A stretch of 64,000 nt of DNA from Streptomyces galbus (lineage in GTDB: Bacteria; Actinomycetota; Actinomycetes; Streptomycetales; Streptomycetaceae): assembly GCF_005280195.1 (NCBI RefSeq), contig NZ_SZPR01000021.1:1-64000 (forward strand), read 5' to 3'. Under the pieces are notes generated by a model. It was not told the DNA's origin. It searched no databases and worked only from the letters and a program-made list of their open reading frames with translations. Of the stretch, positions 34,547 through 43,698 are shown in pieces (positions within the stretch are counted from its first letter, which is position 1; each line of letters opens with the position of its first letter). A program made the position numbers and the translations under genes.

Positions 34547-37042
34547 GTGCCCGGCACCACCCGTCCACTTGGCCGACCCGCCGCCCTGCCGTGCCAGGAC
34601 GGCGCCGCCCGCGGCCACGTCGTTATCCTGCACCGCTGGAGCGACCGCTACGCAGACTACGCCCGCTACCTCGACCACACCGCCCACCGGGTCAGTTACG
34701 TCACCACCGAACGGGCCCTGACGCACCTGCCGTCGGCCGGGGCCGCCGGGGTGGAGCTGGTGGACAGCACCGAGAACGCTAAGGCGGTGCGCCAGGCCGT
34801 GGACCGGCTGGCCGAGCGGTACGGGCCGCCCACGCGCATCGTCGCCCTCCAGGAGACGGACCTCGACCTGGCCGCCGTCCTGCGCGACGAGCTGTCCCTG
34901 CCGGGTCCCGGCGCGGAGGAACTGCGTCCGGTGCGCGACAAGCTGCTGATGGCCCAGCGCCTGGCCGCCCATGCGGTCCCGACCCCGACGACCGCCGACG
35001 CCCCCGACCGCGCTGCCGTGACCCGCTTCGCCGCCGCGCACGGCTGGCCCGTCCTGGTCAAACCCCGGCGCGGCACCGCGAGCGCCCACGTCACCCGGCT
35101 GGACTCCCCGCAGGCGCTGGCTGCGTACGTTTTCCCCGCCGGCACCGACATGATCGTCCAGCCGTGGGTGCCGGATCGCGTCCTGCACGTCGACGGCGTC
35201 TTCGACGGCCGCGACCTCGGCTTCTGGCGGGCCTCGCGCTATGTGAGCACCTGCCTGCAGTTCACCTCCGGCGAGGTGCTCGGCTCGGTGGAGATCGACG
35301 ACGGCGCCGCGCTGGAGCGCATCGGTGCTCTTACGACGCGGGCCGCGCGGGCCCTGCTGGCCCGGCCTTCCGTCTTCCACCTGGAACTGTTCGAGAGCAG
35401 GACCGGGGCGCTGACCGTGCTCGAACTCGGGGCGCGGCCCGGCGGGGCTGAAGTGCCGTTCATCTGGCGAGAGGTGCACGGCGTCGACCTGATGGCCGTT
35501 GCCTTCGCCCACCAGACGGACACCCCCGACCCGACGCCGACCGCGCCCTTGGGGACAGGCTGCGTCGGCGGCTGGCTGCTGGTGCCGCCGTCCGTCCCCG
35601 CGCCGTGCCGGGTGCGGTCCGTGACGCTGCCCGAGGACGGGCCGGCCTACGCCCGCAGCGTCCCGTACCGGGGGCAGCTGATGACCGGAGGCGGCTACGA
35701 GCACGCCGGAGCGCGTTTCCGCTTCGCGGGGCGCAGCACCGCCGAGGTGGAGGAGGCGCTGCGCCGCACCGCCCGCGGGACGGCGCTGGAGTGCACGCCC
35801 CTTGATGCGCATGCACCCGCCCGAGTGGCCGTGGTGGGCTGCGGCAACCCTCCCTACCGCCGGTACGCGCTCGCCGACCTGGCCGAACGCGTCGAGACCG
35901 CGCTCGTGCAGCCCGGACCGCTACAGTGGCAGCGCCCCTACATCGAGGACCGTTTCCGGACCGCCGACACTTGTGACGCCGACGCCGTCACCGAGGCCGT
36001 CGCCGACCTGCTCACCTCGGCCGACGGCGCGGGCGCGGTCTTGACCTGGGACGAAACGCTGCTCGCCACGACCGCGGAGGTCGCCCGACGGCTGAACCTG
36101 CCGCACCTGGGGCCGGAAGCCGTGCGCTGCTGCCGCGACAAGCTCACCACCCGGCAGGTCCTCGCCGCGGCCGCGGTGCCCTCCGCCGGCTTCCGCCACG
36201 TCCACGGCCGCGCCGAGGCGGTCTCGGCCGCCGCAGACCTGGGCCTGCCCGTGGTGGTCAAACCCCGCAGCCTGGCCGGCTCCATCGGCGTCACTCTCGC
36301 GCGTACGCCCGACGAGGTCGGCCGGGCCTACGAGACGGCCACCACCTCCGCCTTTCCCGGCATCGACCGGCTGGCCGGCGCCATCGTGGAGGAGTACCTG
36401 ACCGGACCGGAGATCAGCGTGGACTGCGCGGTCGACGGCGGCCGGGTGCACATCGTCAACGTGGCCCGCAAGCGCCTCGGCTTCGCTCCGTACTTCGAGG
36501 AGATCGGCCACCTGGTGGCGCCCTGGCGGGAGGAACCCTGGTCCGCCGACGTGGAGTTGGTGGTCACGGCCGCGCACGCCGCGCTCGGCCTGCGCACCGG
36601 CGTCACGCACAGCGAGCTGCGGCTGACCCCGTCCGGGCCCCGCGTGGTCGAGGTCAACGGGCGGCTCGGCGGCGACTTCATCCCGCTGCTCGGCCGCCTG
36701 GCCACTGGCGTCGACCAGGTGGCCGCCGCCGCCGACCTCGCCCTGGGCCGTACCCCCGACGTGTCACCGCGTCACGAGCGCTGCGCCGAGGTCCGCTTCG
36801 TCTACCCCGCGCACGACGCCGTCGTCCGCGAACTCGACGTCACCGGCGCGGCAGCCGTGCCCGGCATCGCGGACGCCGTCGCGCTCGCGCCGCCGGGCAC
36901 GCAGCTGCGGCTGCCCCCGCACGGCATCGTCCCCCGCCTGGCCGCGCTGATCGCCACGGGCGACAGCCCCGAGGAGTGCGGCACGGCCCTGGACGCCGCC
37001 CAGCGGGCCGTGCGCCACCGCCTTGCACCGCTCCCCCGCTGA
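34547..37042 (+). CDS. Tandem ATP-grasp protein (biosynthetic cluster)
   Basis: An 831-residue protein from the GTG at 34547 behind GGAGG. It holds two complete ATP-grasp modules. The first (about 20-420) has GWPVLVKPRRGTASAHVTRL and the Mg-site LELGARPGGAEVPF. The second (about 430-831) has LPVVVKPRSLAGSIGVTLAR, IVEEYLTGPEISVDCAV and the Mg-site VVEVNGRLGGDFIPLL. Two modules in one chain suggest either two successive amide-forming steps or one active and one structural unit; both retain key residues by eye. With the separate ATP-grasp protein at 28549 the pathway has three such modules. Confidence 0.9.
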   Translation: MPGTTRPLGRPAALPCQDGAARGHVVILHRWSDRYADYARYLDHTAHRVSYVTTERALTHLPSAGAAGVELVDSTENAKAVRQAVDRLAERYGPPTRIVALQETDLDLAAVLRDELSLPGPGAEELRPVRDKLLMAQRLAAHAVPTPTTADAPDRAAVTRFAAAHGWPVLVKPRRGTASAHVTRLDSPQALAAYVFPAGTDMIVQPWVPDRVLHVDGVFDGRDLGFWRASRYVSTCLQFTSGEVLGSVEIDDGAALERIGALTTRAARALLARPSVFHLELFESRTGALTVLELGARPGGAEVPFIWREVHGVDLMAVAFAHQTDTPDPTPTAPLGTGCVGGWLLVPPSVPAPCRVRSVTLPEDGPAYARSVPYRGQLMTGGGYEHAGARFRFAGRSTAEVEEALRRTARGTALECTPLDAHAPARVAVVGCGNPPYRRYALADLAERVETALVQPGPLQWQRPYIEDRFRTADTCDADAVTEAVADLLTSADGAGAVLTWDETLLATTAEVARRLNLPHLGPEAVRCCRDKLTTRQVLAAAAVPSAGFRHVHGRAEAVSAAADLGLPVVVKPRSLAGSIGVTLARTPDEVGRAYETATTSAFPGIDRLAGAIVEEYLTGPEISVDCAVDGGRVHIVNVARKRLGFAPYFEEIGHLVAPWREEPWSADVELVVTAAHAALGLRTGVTHSELRLTPSGPRVVEVNGRLGGDFIPLLGRLATGVDQVAAAADLALGRTPDVSPRHERCAEVRFVYPAHDAVVRELDVTGAAAVPGIADAVALAPPGTQLRLPPHGIVPRLAALIATGDSPEECGTALDAAQRAVRHRLAPLPR

Positions 37043-37099
37043 CCTCGTACCGAAGCGCCGACCTCTCATCCTCACAAGGAAGCAAGGAGCTGTCCGACC

Positions 37100-38767
37100 A
37101 TGTGGATCCTGGGCGTCAACGCACCTCCGGCTGGCTGGCACGACACCGCAGCCTGTCTGATCGACGGCGACGGCCAGATCGTCGCCTTCTCCGAGGAGGA
37201 ACGCCTCAGCCGGCGGCGCCACTCGCTGTACCGCAAGCCCGTCGGCGCCGCCCGGCTGTGCCTGGAGCAGGCGGGCATCAGCGCTGCCGAGATCGACGTC
37301 ATCGCGCTGGGCTGGGACGACGAACAGCTCTACCTCGGCCGGTTCGCCGACGACGCCGAGCTCCTCGCCTACGCGGTCGGCCTCGACTTCGGCGAGCGGC
37401 TGCCAGAGGTGGTGCGGATCGGCCACCACCAGGCGCACGCCGCGTCCTCCTTCTACGCCTCGCCCTTCCGCAAAGCGGGCGTCCTGGTGGTCGACGGGCA
37501 CGGTGAGAACGAGTCCTCCAGCATCTGGACTTACGAGGAGGGCCGCGCGCCGCGCCTGGAACGCTCCTGGCAGCGCACCGCCTCCCTCGGTTACGCCTAC
37601 GACGCGGCGTCCACCTGGCTGGGCTTCTCTTTCCTCAACGCCGGCAAGACGATGGGCCTGGCGGCCTACGGCCGCGCCCGGGGCGTGCGCACCGAAACCC
37701 TCGTGGACGTCGACGGCGACGACTTCGCCCTCGCCGTCCAGCCGCTGACCGAGCACACCAGGCGGGCCACCGCCGAGGAAATCAAGGAGCAGTACGACGA
37801 CACGGTCGCCCGGTGGCGCGAGCGCTTCGCCCGGATCGCGGGCGCCGACAGGCCGCGGGTCGCAGAGGACCGGCTCGCCGACGACCCCGCCGCGGTCCTG
37901 GTCGCCTACACCGCCCAGCGCCTCGTGGAGGAGGCCGTCAGCCACCTCGCCGCGCAGACCCGCAAGGCGGCCGGGGTCGAGGAGCTGTGCATGAGCGGAG
38001 GCGTCGCCCTGAACTGCTCCACCAATGGCACGCTGCCCGGGCCCGTGTACATACCGCCGGTCCCGCACGACGCGGGTGTGGCCCTCGGCGCCGCCTGGAC
38101 CGTATGCCCGCCCCGCTCGCGTACGGCGCCGCTCTCCCCGTACCTCGGCAGCGACATCGGCGCTGAGGCGATCACCGCTGCGGACACCGAGGATCTGTGG
38201 CGCTGTCCGCTGGACATCGACGAGCTGGCCGGGTTGCTGCTGGACGGGCGGGTCGGCGCGGTCGCGCAGGGGCGCGCCGAGGTGGGGCCGCGCGCCCTGT
38301 GTCACCGCTCGATCATCGCCGTACCGGACACCGCCTCGGTGAACACACGGGTGAACATGGTGAAGAACCGCGAGCAGTGGCGTCCGTTCGCCGGTGTCAC
38401 CCGGCCCCGCTACGGGGCCCGGCTGTGGGAGCAACAGGAGCACCTCAGCCGCTACATGTTGGGCGCCGCCCGCGCCACCGAGCTGGGTCGGCGGGTCGCG
38501 CCCGGTGTCGTCCACGTCGACGGCACCACCCGCCCGCAGGTGCTCGACGGCGATGAGGCGCCCGCGGTCGGCGCGGCCCTGGACGCCCTGGAGGGCGAGG
38601 GGGCGCCACCGGTGCTCCTCAACACCTCCTTCAACGACCGGGGCGAGCCCGTAGTGGACAGCGCGCGCGACGCGCTGGCCGCGTTCCGCTCCATGGACCT
38701 GGACTTCCTCGTCCTGGGGGACGCCCTGTACCGGAAGAAGAGTCCGTCGAAGGGGGTCGCCCGATGA
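37100..38767 (+). CDS. NodU/CmcH-type carbamoyltransferase (biosynthetic cluster)
   Basis: A 555-residue protein from the ATG at 37100 with AAGGAG upstream. It has the N-terminal Kae1-like fold (MWILGVNAPPAGWHDTAACL, FSEEERLSRRRHSLYRKP, IGHHQAHAASSFYASPF, AGVLVVDGHGENESSS) and the C-terminal carbamoyltransferase domain (LSGGVALNCSTNG-like MSGGVALNCSTNG, QGRAEVGPRALCHRSI, VLLNTSFNDRGEPVV). Such enzymes use carbamoyl phosphate and ATP to carbamoylate a hydroxyl or amine. The neighbouring gene overlaps it by 4 bases. The product is probably carbamoylated. Confidence 0.95.
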   Translation: MWILGVNAPPAGWHDTAACLIDGDGQIVAFSEEERLSRRRHSLYRKPVGAARLCLEQAGISAAEIDVIALGWDDEQLYLGRFADDAELLAYAVGLDFGERLPEVVRIGHHQAHAASSFYASPFRKAGVLVVDGHGENESSSIWTYEEGRAPRLERSWQRTASLGYAYDAASTWLGFSFLNAGKTMGLAAYGRARGVRTETLVDVDGDDFALAVQPLTEHTRRATAEEIKEQYDDTVARWRERFARIAGADRPRVAEDRLADDPAAVLVAYTAQRLVEEAVSHLAAQTRKAAGVEELCMSGGVALNCSTNGTLPGPVYIPPVPHDAGVALGAAWTVCPPRSRTAPLSPYLGSDIGAEAITAADTEDLWRCPLDIDELAGLLLDGRVGAVAQGRAEVGPRALCHRSIIAVPDTASVNTRVNMVKNREQWRPFAGVTRPRYGARLWEQQEHLSRYMLGAARATELGRRVAPGVVHVDGTTRPQVLDGDEAPAVGAALDALEGEGAPPVLLNTSFNDRGEPVVDSARDALAAFRSMDLDFLVLGDALYRKKSPSKGVAR

Positions 38768-40098
38768 CGGCCGGCCCGATTGTGCTCGAGCGCTTCCGCG
38801 CGTACGGGCCCAGGCACCTCGACGACATCGCCGCCCGCTTCGGCCTGCGTGAGGAGGTCCGCGAGACGGTGCGGCGGGTGTCGCTGGTGCTTCCGTTCCG
38901 GGTCAACGAATACGTCCTGAGCCGGCTGATCGACTGGGACCGCGTACCGGACGACCCGATGTTCCAGCTGACCTTTCCCCAGCGGGGCATGCTGGCGGCG
39001 GACGACGAGCAGCAGCTCGCCAAGCTCTCCGCCGACCCCGGGGACAGACTGCTGCTGCGCGAGCTGGTCGGCGACATCCGGGCGCGCTTGAACCCGCACC
39101 CCTCGGGCCAGCAGCAGTACAACGTGCCGCGCCTGGACGGGCGGCCCGTGCCGGGCCTGCAGCACAAGTACCGCGAGACCGTCCTGTACTTCCCCGGCCA
39201 GGGGCAGACGTGCCACGCGTACTGCACCTACTGCTTCCGCTGGGCGCAGTTCGTCGGCGACGCTGACCTGCGCTTCGCTGCCCCGGACCCGACCGGACTG
39301 CTCGCCTATCTGGCCGCGCGTCCGGAGGTCAGCGACGTGCTCGTCACCGGCGGCGACCCGATGGTGATGACCACCGAGCGGCTGCGCCGCCATGTGGAGC
39401 CGCTGCTGGCCGTGGAGTCGGTCGACACCGTGCGCATCGGCACCAAGTCGGTGGCGTACTGGCCGCACCGCTTCACCACCGACCACGACGCCGACGACGT
39501 ACTTCGCCTGTTCGAGCAGGTCGTGAAGGCGGGAAAGCAGCTCGCCGTGATGGCGCACTTCAGCCACCCGCGCGAACTGGAGACCGCGCCGGCACAGGAG
39601 GCGTTGCGGCGCATCCGCGCGACGGGCGCCGTCGTGTACTGCCAGGCGCCGCTGATCGCCCGCGTCAACGACGACGCGGCGACCTGGAGTGCGCTGTGGA
39701 AGGCCGAACTGGCTGCGGGAGCCGTTCCGTACTACCTGTTCGTGGAACGCGACACCGGCCCGCACGCCTACTTCAAGGTGCCGCTGGCCCGCGCGACGGA
39801 GATCTTCCGGGCCGCCTACCGCGCGCTGCCGGGCCTGGCCCGCACCGTGCGCGGGCCGGTCATGTCCGCGACGCCCGGCAAGGTCGTCGTGGACGGGGTG
39901 CAGGAGACGCCCGAGGGCTCATTCTTCCAGCTGCGCATGCTCCAGGCCCGCGACCCCGCCCTGGTCGGCCGGCCCTTCCGGGCCCGCTACTGCCTCGAGG
40001 CAGCCTGGCTGGACGACCTTGAGATCGCGCCGGACTGCCCGCCGGACCTGGCGGCCGCGCTGCGCGGCGCGCCGCCGGTGTCCGGGGCGACCGCGTGA
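38764..40098 (+). CDS. KamA-type radical SAM aminomutase (biosynthetic cluster)
   Basis: A 444-residue protein whose ATG overlaps the preceding stop (ATGA). It has the radical-SAM cysteine motif CHAYCTYC at residues 150-157 within QTCHAYCTYCFRWAQF, then VLVTGGDPMVM and TVRIGTKSVAYWPHR, all in the lysine 2,3-aminomutase pattern. Family members use a 4Fe-4S cluster, SAM and PLP to shift the 2-amino group to carbon 3, giving β-lysine, β-glutamate or β-arginine. I could not pinpoint the PLP lysine by eye. The product likely contains a β-amino acid; lysine is only one possible substrate. Confidence 0.9.
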   Translation: MTAGPIVLERFRAYGPRHLDDIAARFGLREEVRETVRRVSLVLPFRVNEYVLSRLIDWDRVPDDPMFQLTFPQRGMLAADDEQQLAKLSADPGDRLLLRELVGDIRARLNPHPSGQQQYNVPRLDGRPVPGLQHKYRETVLYFPGQGQTCHAYCTYCFRWAQFVGDADLRFAAPDPTGLLAYLAARPEVSDVLVTGGDPMVMTTERLRRHVEPLLAVESVDTVRIGTKSVAYWPHRFTTDHDADDVLRLFEQVVKAGKQLAVMAHFSHPRELETAPAQEALRRIRATGAVVYCQAPLIARVNDDAATWSALWKAELAAGAVPYYLFVERDTGPHAYFKVPLARATEIFRAAYRALPGLARTVRGPVMSATPGKVVVDGVQETPEGSFFQLRMLQARDPALVGRPFRARYCLEAAWLDDLEIAPDCPPDLAAALRGAPPVSGATA

Positions 40099-40193
40099 AG
40101 CCCGGCGCCCCCTCCTCCCCCACCCCCGCGCCGGCGTCCGCCCGTGGAACCACCTGCGTAAGCGGCCCGCCCACCCGTGAAAGGACCTCGCAC

Positions 40194-41501
40194 GTGCCCG
40201 GCCTCCCCGCACGCCCGCCCTCGCCCAACCTAGCCCTGGACCAACTGGTGCACGAGCGCCGGGCCGCCGGGGAGTCCTTGGTACACCTGGCGTTCGGCGA
40301 GGCCCGCCTGCCCCTGCTGCCCGGTCTCGCCCGCGCCCTCGCCGACGGGGCCGGACAGACCTCGTACGGCCCGGTGGCGGGGCGCGCCGAAGCGCGCGAG
40401 GCCGTCGCCGGGTACTTCGCGCGCCGCGGCCTGCCCACCGGAGCCGAGCAGATTGTGCTGGCGCCGGGCAGCAAGCCGCTTCTCATGGCCCTCCAGCTCA
40501 CCCTCCCCGGCGACGTTCTGCTGCCCGCCCCCGCCTGGAACACCTACGCTCCCCAGGCCGTGTACGCCAGCAATCGGGCCATCGCGGTCCCGGTGCCCGA
40601 GGACTGCGGGGGCGTCCCCGAGCCCGCCGCGCTGCGCGCCGCGCTCGCCCGGTCCCGCGCCGCCGGCCAAACGCCCGCGTCGCTGGTCCTGACCCTGCCC
40701 GACAACCCGACCGGCACCCTCGCCCCGCCCCGGCTGGTGCGGGAGGTCTGCGAGGTGGCGCGCGCCGAGGACCTCGTCGTCGTCTCAGACGAGATCTACC
40801 GTGACGTGCTGCACGACCCGGCGGGCGGCTACCTCAGCGCCGCCGAGGTCGTGCCCGAGCGCACGGTCGTCACCACCGGTCTGTCGAAGAGCCTGGGCCT
40901 GGGCGGCTGGCGCATCGGCGCCGCCCGCTTCCCCGCCGGCGATCTGGGACGGCGGTTGCGGGAGGGCGTGGTGTCGGCCGCCAGCGAGCTGTGGTCGACG
41001 CTGGCGGGCCCGATGCAGCACGTCGCCGCCTACGCCTTCACCGAACCTCTCGAGGTGGCCGAGAGGTTGCGTGCCGCCGCCCGCTTGCACGGCGCCGTGG
41101 CCCGCGCGGTGCACCGGATCGCGCTCGACGCGGGCGCCGTGTGCAGACCGCCCACCGGCGCCTTCTACGTCTACCCCGACTTCGGCCCGCTGCGCGCGGA
41201 ACTGGCTGCCCGCGGTGTCACCGACTCCGCCTCCCTCGCCCGGCGGCTGCTCGACGAGTCCGGCGTCGTCGTCCTGGCCGGGCACCTGCTGGGCGACGCC
41301 CCGGATGCGCTGCGCTTCAAGGCGGCGACCAGCCTGCTGTACGGGGACGAGCGCGGGCAGGCCGAAGCACTGGCGGCCGACGATCCGGTACGCCTGCCGC
41401 ACATCGCCATCCGACTCACCCGCATCGCCGAGGCGTTCGCCAAGCTCACCGGCCGCCCGGCGCCCGTGCCCGTAGCCGACCTCCTCGAGCCGAGCCGATG
41501 A
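40194..41501 (+). CDS. PLP-dependent aminotransferase, class I/II (biosynthetic cluster)
   Basis: A 435-residue protein from the GTG at 40194, with AAGGA 8 bases upstream; a GTG at 40095 overlapping the previous stop would add 33 low-quality residues. Fold type I features: TSYGPVAGRAEAREAVAGYF, VLTLPDNPTGTLAPP, VVVSDEIYRDVLHDP and the PLP lysine in TTGLSKSLGLGGWRIG (Lys232). It resembles aspartate/valine-pyruvate aminotransferases. It may make a keto acid or amine precursor, or process a β-amino acid. The next gene overlaps by 4 bases. Confidence 0.9.
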   Translation: MPGLPARPPSPNLALDQLVHERRAAGESLVHLAFGEARLPLLPGLARALADGAGQTSYGPVAGRAEAREAVAGYFARRGLPTGAEQIVLAPGSKPLLMALQLTLPGDVLLPAPAWNTYAPQAVYASNRAIAVPVPEDCGGVPEPAALRAALARSRAAGQTPASLVLTLPDNPTGTLAPPRLVREVCEVARAEDLVVVSDEIYRDVLHDPAGGYLSAAEVVPERTVVTTGLSKSLGLGGWRIGAARFPAGDLGRRLREGVVSAASELWSTLAGPMQHVAAYAFTEPLEVAERLRAAARLHGAVARAVHRIALDAGAVCRPPTGAFYVYPDFGPLRAELAARGVTDSASLARRLLDESGVVVLAGHLLGDAPDALRFKAATSLLYGDERGQAEALAADDPVRLPHIAIRLTRIAEAFAKLTGRPAPVPVADLLEPSR

Positions 41502-42211
41502 AGGAACTCGACCCCACCCCCACGGTCTTCCGCGAACTCGACCGTGCCGCCGAGCGGCTCCTCACCGCCGCCGCCCCGCTGAGCGACACGGCCGTCACCG
41601 GCCCGTCCCGGCTGCCCGGCTGGACCCGCGCCCACGTCCTGAGCCACCTCGCCGCCCAGGCCCCGGCGCTGGAACGCCTGCTGACCTGGGCGCGCACCGG
41701 CGTCAGGAACGACCAGTACGCCGACCGCGAGGCCCGGGACGCCGAGATCGAGACCGGGTCCCTGCTGCCCGCCGCCGCTCTCGTGGCCGGGGTCCGTGAG
41801 AGCGCCCAGAGCTTGCAGCGCGCGGTCGAGACGCTGCCCGGGCCCGCGTGGGACGCCACGATCATGCCGTTCACTGGCGAGATCTGCACCCCGCGCCGCA
41901 TCCTCGTCATCCGACTGCGCGAACTCGTGCTGCACCTGGTCGACCTGGACGTCGGTCACGAGGTCGCCGACATCCCGGCGACCGCACGCGACATCGTCCT
42001 GGCCGACGTGATCGGCTATTACGCCGAGGCCGAGAAGGTGCCCGCCTTCATCCTGACCGACGCCGCCGGAGTGGAGCTGGCCCGGTTCTCGGGCGGCGGG
42101 CCCGTGGTGTCGGGAGCACGGGCCGAGCTGCTCGCCTGGCTCACCGGCCGAGGCGACGGCGCCCTCCTCGACGCGCCCGGCGGCCTGCCGGCGCTGCCGC
42201 CATGGATCTGA
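41498..42211 (+). CDS. Maleylpyruvate isomerase-like, mycothiol-dependent protein (biosynthetic cluster)
   Basis: A 237-residue protein whose ATG overlaps the preceding stop. It matches the MDMPI/DinB-like family of actinobacteria: LSDTAVTGPSRLPGWTRAHV, then LSHLAAQAPALERLLTWAR, then LRELVLHLVDLDVGHEV, which together supply the usual metal-binding histidines and acid, and a C-terminal small domain ending LTGRGDGALLDAPGGL. Members isomerise or transfer mycothiol adducts. Its role may be detoxification or an unusual tailoring step. Confidence 0.88.
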   Translation: MKELDPTPTVFRELDRAAERLLTAAAPLSDTAVTGPSRLPGWTRAHVLSHLAAQAPALERLLTWARTGVRNDQYADREARDAEIETGSLLPAAALVAGVRESAQSLQRAVETLPGPAWDATIMPFTGEICTPRRILVIRLRELVLHLVDLDVGHEVADIPATARDIVLADVIGYYAEAEKVPAFILTDAAGVELARFSGGGPVVSGARAELLAWLTGRGDGALLDAPGGLPALPPWI

Positions 42212-42249
42212 CCCGCGCCCCTCTCCGAGCGACCGAGGACTCCACCGAC

Positions 42250-43383
42250 ATGCCCATCCCCCTGCCCCCGACCTCCCCCGCCCCTCTGCCCCTGGAGGGC
42301 GTCGACAGCGGTGTGCTCGACTGCGTCCAGGTGAACCTGGCCGTGCTCGCGGACCACTTCCACGGCCCCGGCACCCACCTGCGCCTGGGCGCCCGCCTGG
42401 ACCTTCCGCTGCACCCCCTGCCGGACGGGCTGCCCACCGCCGACCCCACCCTCGACGCGCGCCTCACGGCCGACGCGCCCCTGGTGGGGCTGCGTCCGGT
42501 CGGCAGGCGCCGCCTGGCCGCCGCAGCGCTCCTCGCCCAGGCGGCCCGGCGGCCCGGGGTGCACTACGTCGTCGCCGACAGCTACCACCTGCCCTGGCTG
42601 CCCTACTACGGCAACGCCCACATGGACCACAGCTTCCTGCTCACCGCGGGCCCCGCCGGCTGGCACATCACCGACGCCTACCGCATCGAGACCAGGTGGG
42701 GCGCCGCCGAACCCGGTGAACACGTCGGGGATGAGCAGGCGTTGAGGGGCATCGGGACAGCCGAGCTCGTCACCTTCGCACCGGCCCCGCTCGAGCCCGC
42801 GGAGCCGAGCGTGGCCGACTTCGACCCCGAGCCCTACGTCACCGCGTACGCGACGTGGCCGGACCGGCTCCGCGCCCTCGAACAGCTCTCGGCGGAGACG
42901 TGGCTGCTGGCCCGCGCCCGCAAACTCCACGCCGCGTACCGCGCGCGGTGCGCCGGGCGCCCAGGGCCGACCGAGGCCGAACGCGCCCATCTCGCGGCCT
43001 GGGACAAGCTGGTCAAGCAGACCTACCTCGCCCAGCGCAGGGTGGCCCTCGGCCGGCCCGAACCGGCAGGCGCCGCGGACCGACTGGCCGAACTTCTCGC
43101 CGCCGACCACGCCGTCTTCACCGCGGACGCGCTGGCGGCCAGTGGCGCCGGCGACGAGCTGCGCTCCGCCGTCGCCCGCATGGTCGCCGACGTACTCGGC
43201 GTGCCGCAGGCCGAACTGCTGGACGGCACCCCGCTGGACTACTTCCCCTCCTTCACCTCCTTTCGGCTCATCGAAATCATCGACCGGATCGAGAGCGACC
43301 TCGGTCTGGAACTGGACGCCGACGAGCTGATCCCGGAGAAGCTGCGCCGCGTGGACGACTTCTGCCGCATCGTCCGCCGCTGA
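42250..43383 (+). CDS. BtrH-like N-terminal domain fused to a carrier protein domain (biosynthetic cluster)
   Basis: A 377-residue protein from the ATG at 42250; an ATG at 42202 would overlap the preceding gene. The N-terminal ~150 residues resemble the BtrH N-terminal domain, a cysteine-protease-like acyltransferase fold: DCVQVNLAVLADHFHG with Cys25, HYVVADSYHLPWLPYYGNAH, and MDHSFLL with His near 124-127. The C-terminal ~75 residues look like an acyl/peptidyl carrier: VLGVPQAELLDGTPLDYFPS, then FTSFRLIEIIDRIESDLGLE, with Ser337 as the likely phosphopantetheine site. In butirosin biosynthesis BtrH moves an acyl group from a carrier to the antibiotic core; here donor carrier and transferase may be one protein. 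The BtrH assignment is moderate. Confidence 0.72.
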   Translation: MPIPLPPTSPAPLPLEGVDSGVLDCVQVNLAVLADHFHGPGTHLRLGARLDLPLHPLPDGLPTADPTLDARLTADAPLVGLRPVGRRRLAAAALLAQAARRPGVHYVVADSYHLPWLPYYGNAHMDHSFLLTAGPAGWHITDAYRIETRWGAAEPGEHVGDEQALRGIGTAELVTFAPAPLEPAEPSVADFDPEPYVTAYATWPDRLRALEQLSAETWLLARARKLHAAYRARCAGRPGPTEAERAHLAAWDKLVKQTYLAQRRVALGRPEPAGAADRLAELLAADHAVFTADALAASGAGDELRSAVARMVADVLGVPQAELLDGTPLDYFPSFTSFRLIEIIDRIESDLGLELDADELIPEKLRRVDDFCRIVRR

Positions 43384-43431
43384 TTTCTCCCACCGCCCAG
43401 CCGCCCGCCTGTACTGAAAGGACACGTCCCC

Positions 43432-43698
43432 GTGGACCCCCGCTTCACCGACCTGCTCCGGCCGTTCCTCAAGCACGCCGGTCCCGACGAGCTCACCATC
43501 ACCCCCGAGACCGATTTGCGCCGTCTCGGCGTCGACTCCATGCAGGCCATCGAGCTCCTCTTCCAACTGGAGGACAGCTTCGGCATCCAACTGCCCAACG
43601 AGGACATGAACGACGCCACGTTCGCCACCGCGGGCAGCCTGTGGCGCGTCGTCGCCGCGCAGCTGCCCGACGAGGAGTCCGGCCGGGTGACGGCGTGA
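43432..43698 (+). CDS. Discrete acyl/peptidyl carrier protein (biosynthetic cluster)
   Basis: An 88-residue protein from the GTG at 43432 behind AAAGGAC. The phosphopantetheine motif is LRRLGVDSMQAIELLFQLED with Ser36, followed by the helix FGIQLPNEDMNDATFATAGS. It is typical of stand-alone carriers that hold an amino acid for tailoring enzymes. The genes for two acyl-CoA dehydrogenase-like proteins and a phosphopantetheinyl transferase follow directly, and the next start overlaps its stop. Confidence 0.92.
   Translation: MDPRFTDLLRPFLKHAGPDELTITPETDLRRLGVDSMQAIELLFQLEDSFGIQLPNEDMNDATFATAGSLWRVVAAQLPDEESGRVTA

Noticed and set aside
33917..35812. Open frame of 631 codons antisense to the double ATP-grasp and condensation genes
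   Set aside because: Typical antisense shadow in GC-rich coding DNA; Gly/Arg/Val-rich with no domain.
36764..38515. Open frame of 583 codons antisense to the carbamoyltransferase gene
   Set aside because: Shadow frame; the plus-strand carbamoyltransferase has clear family motifs.
42019..43590. Open frame of 523 codons antisense to the BtrH-like and carrier genes
   Set aside because: Shadow frame with no domain; the plus strand holds recognisable carrier motifs.
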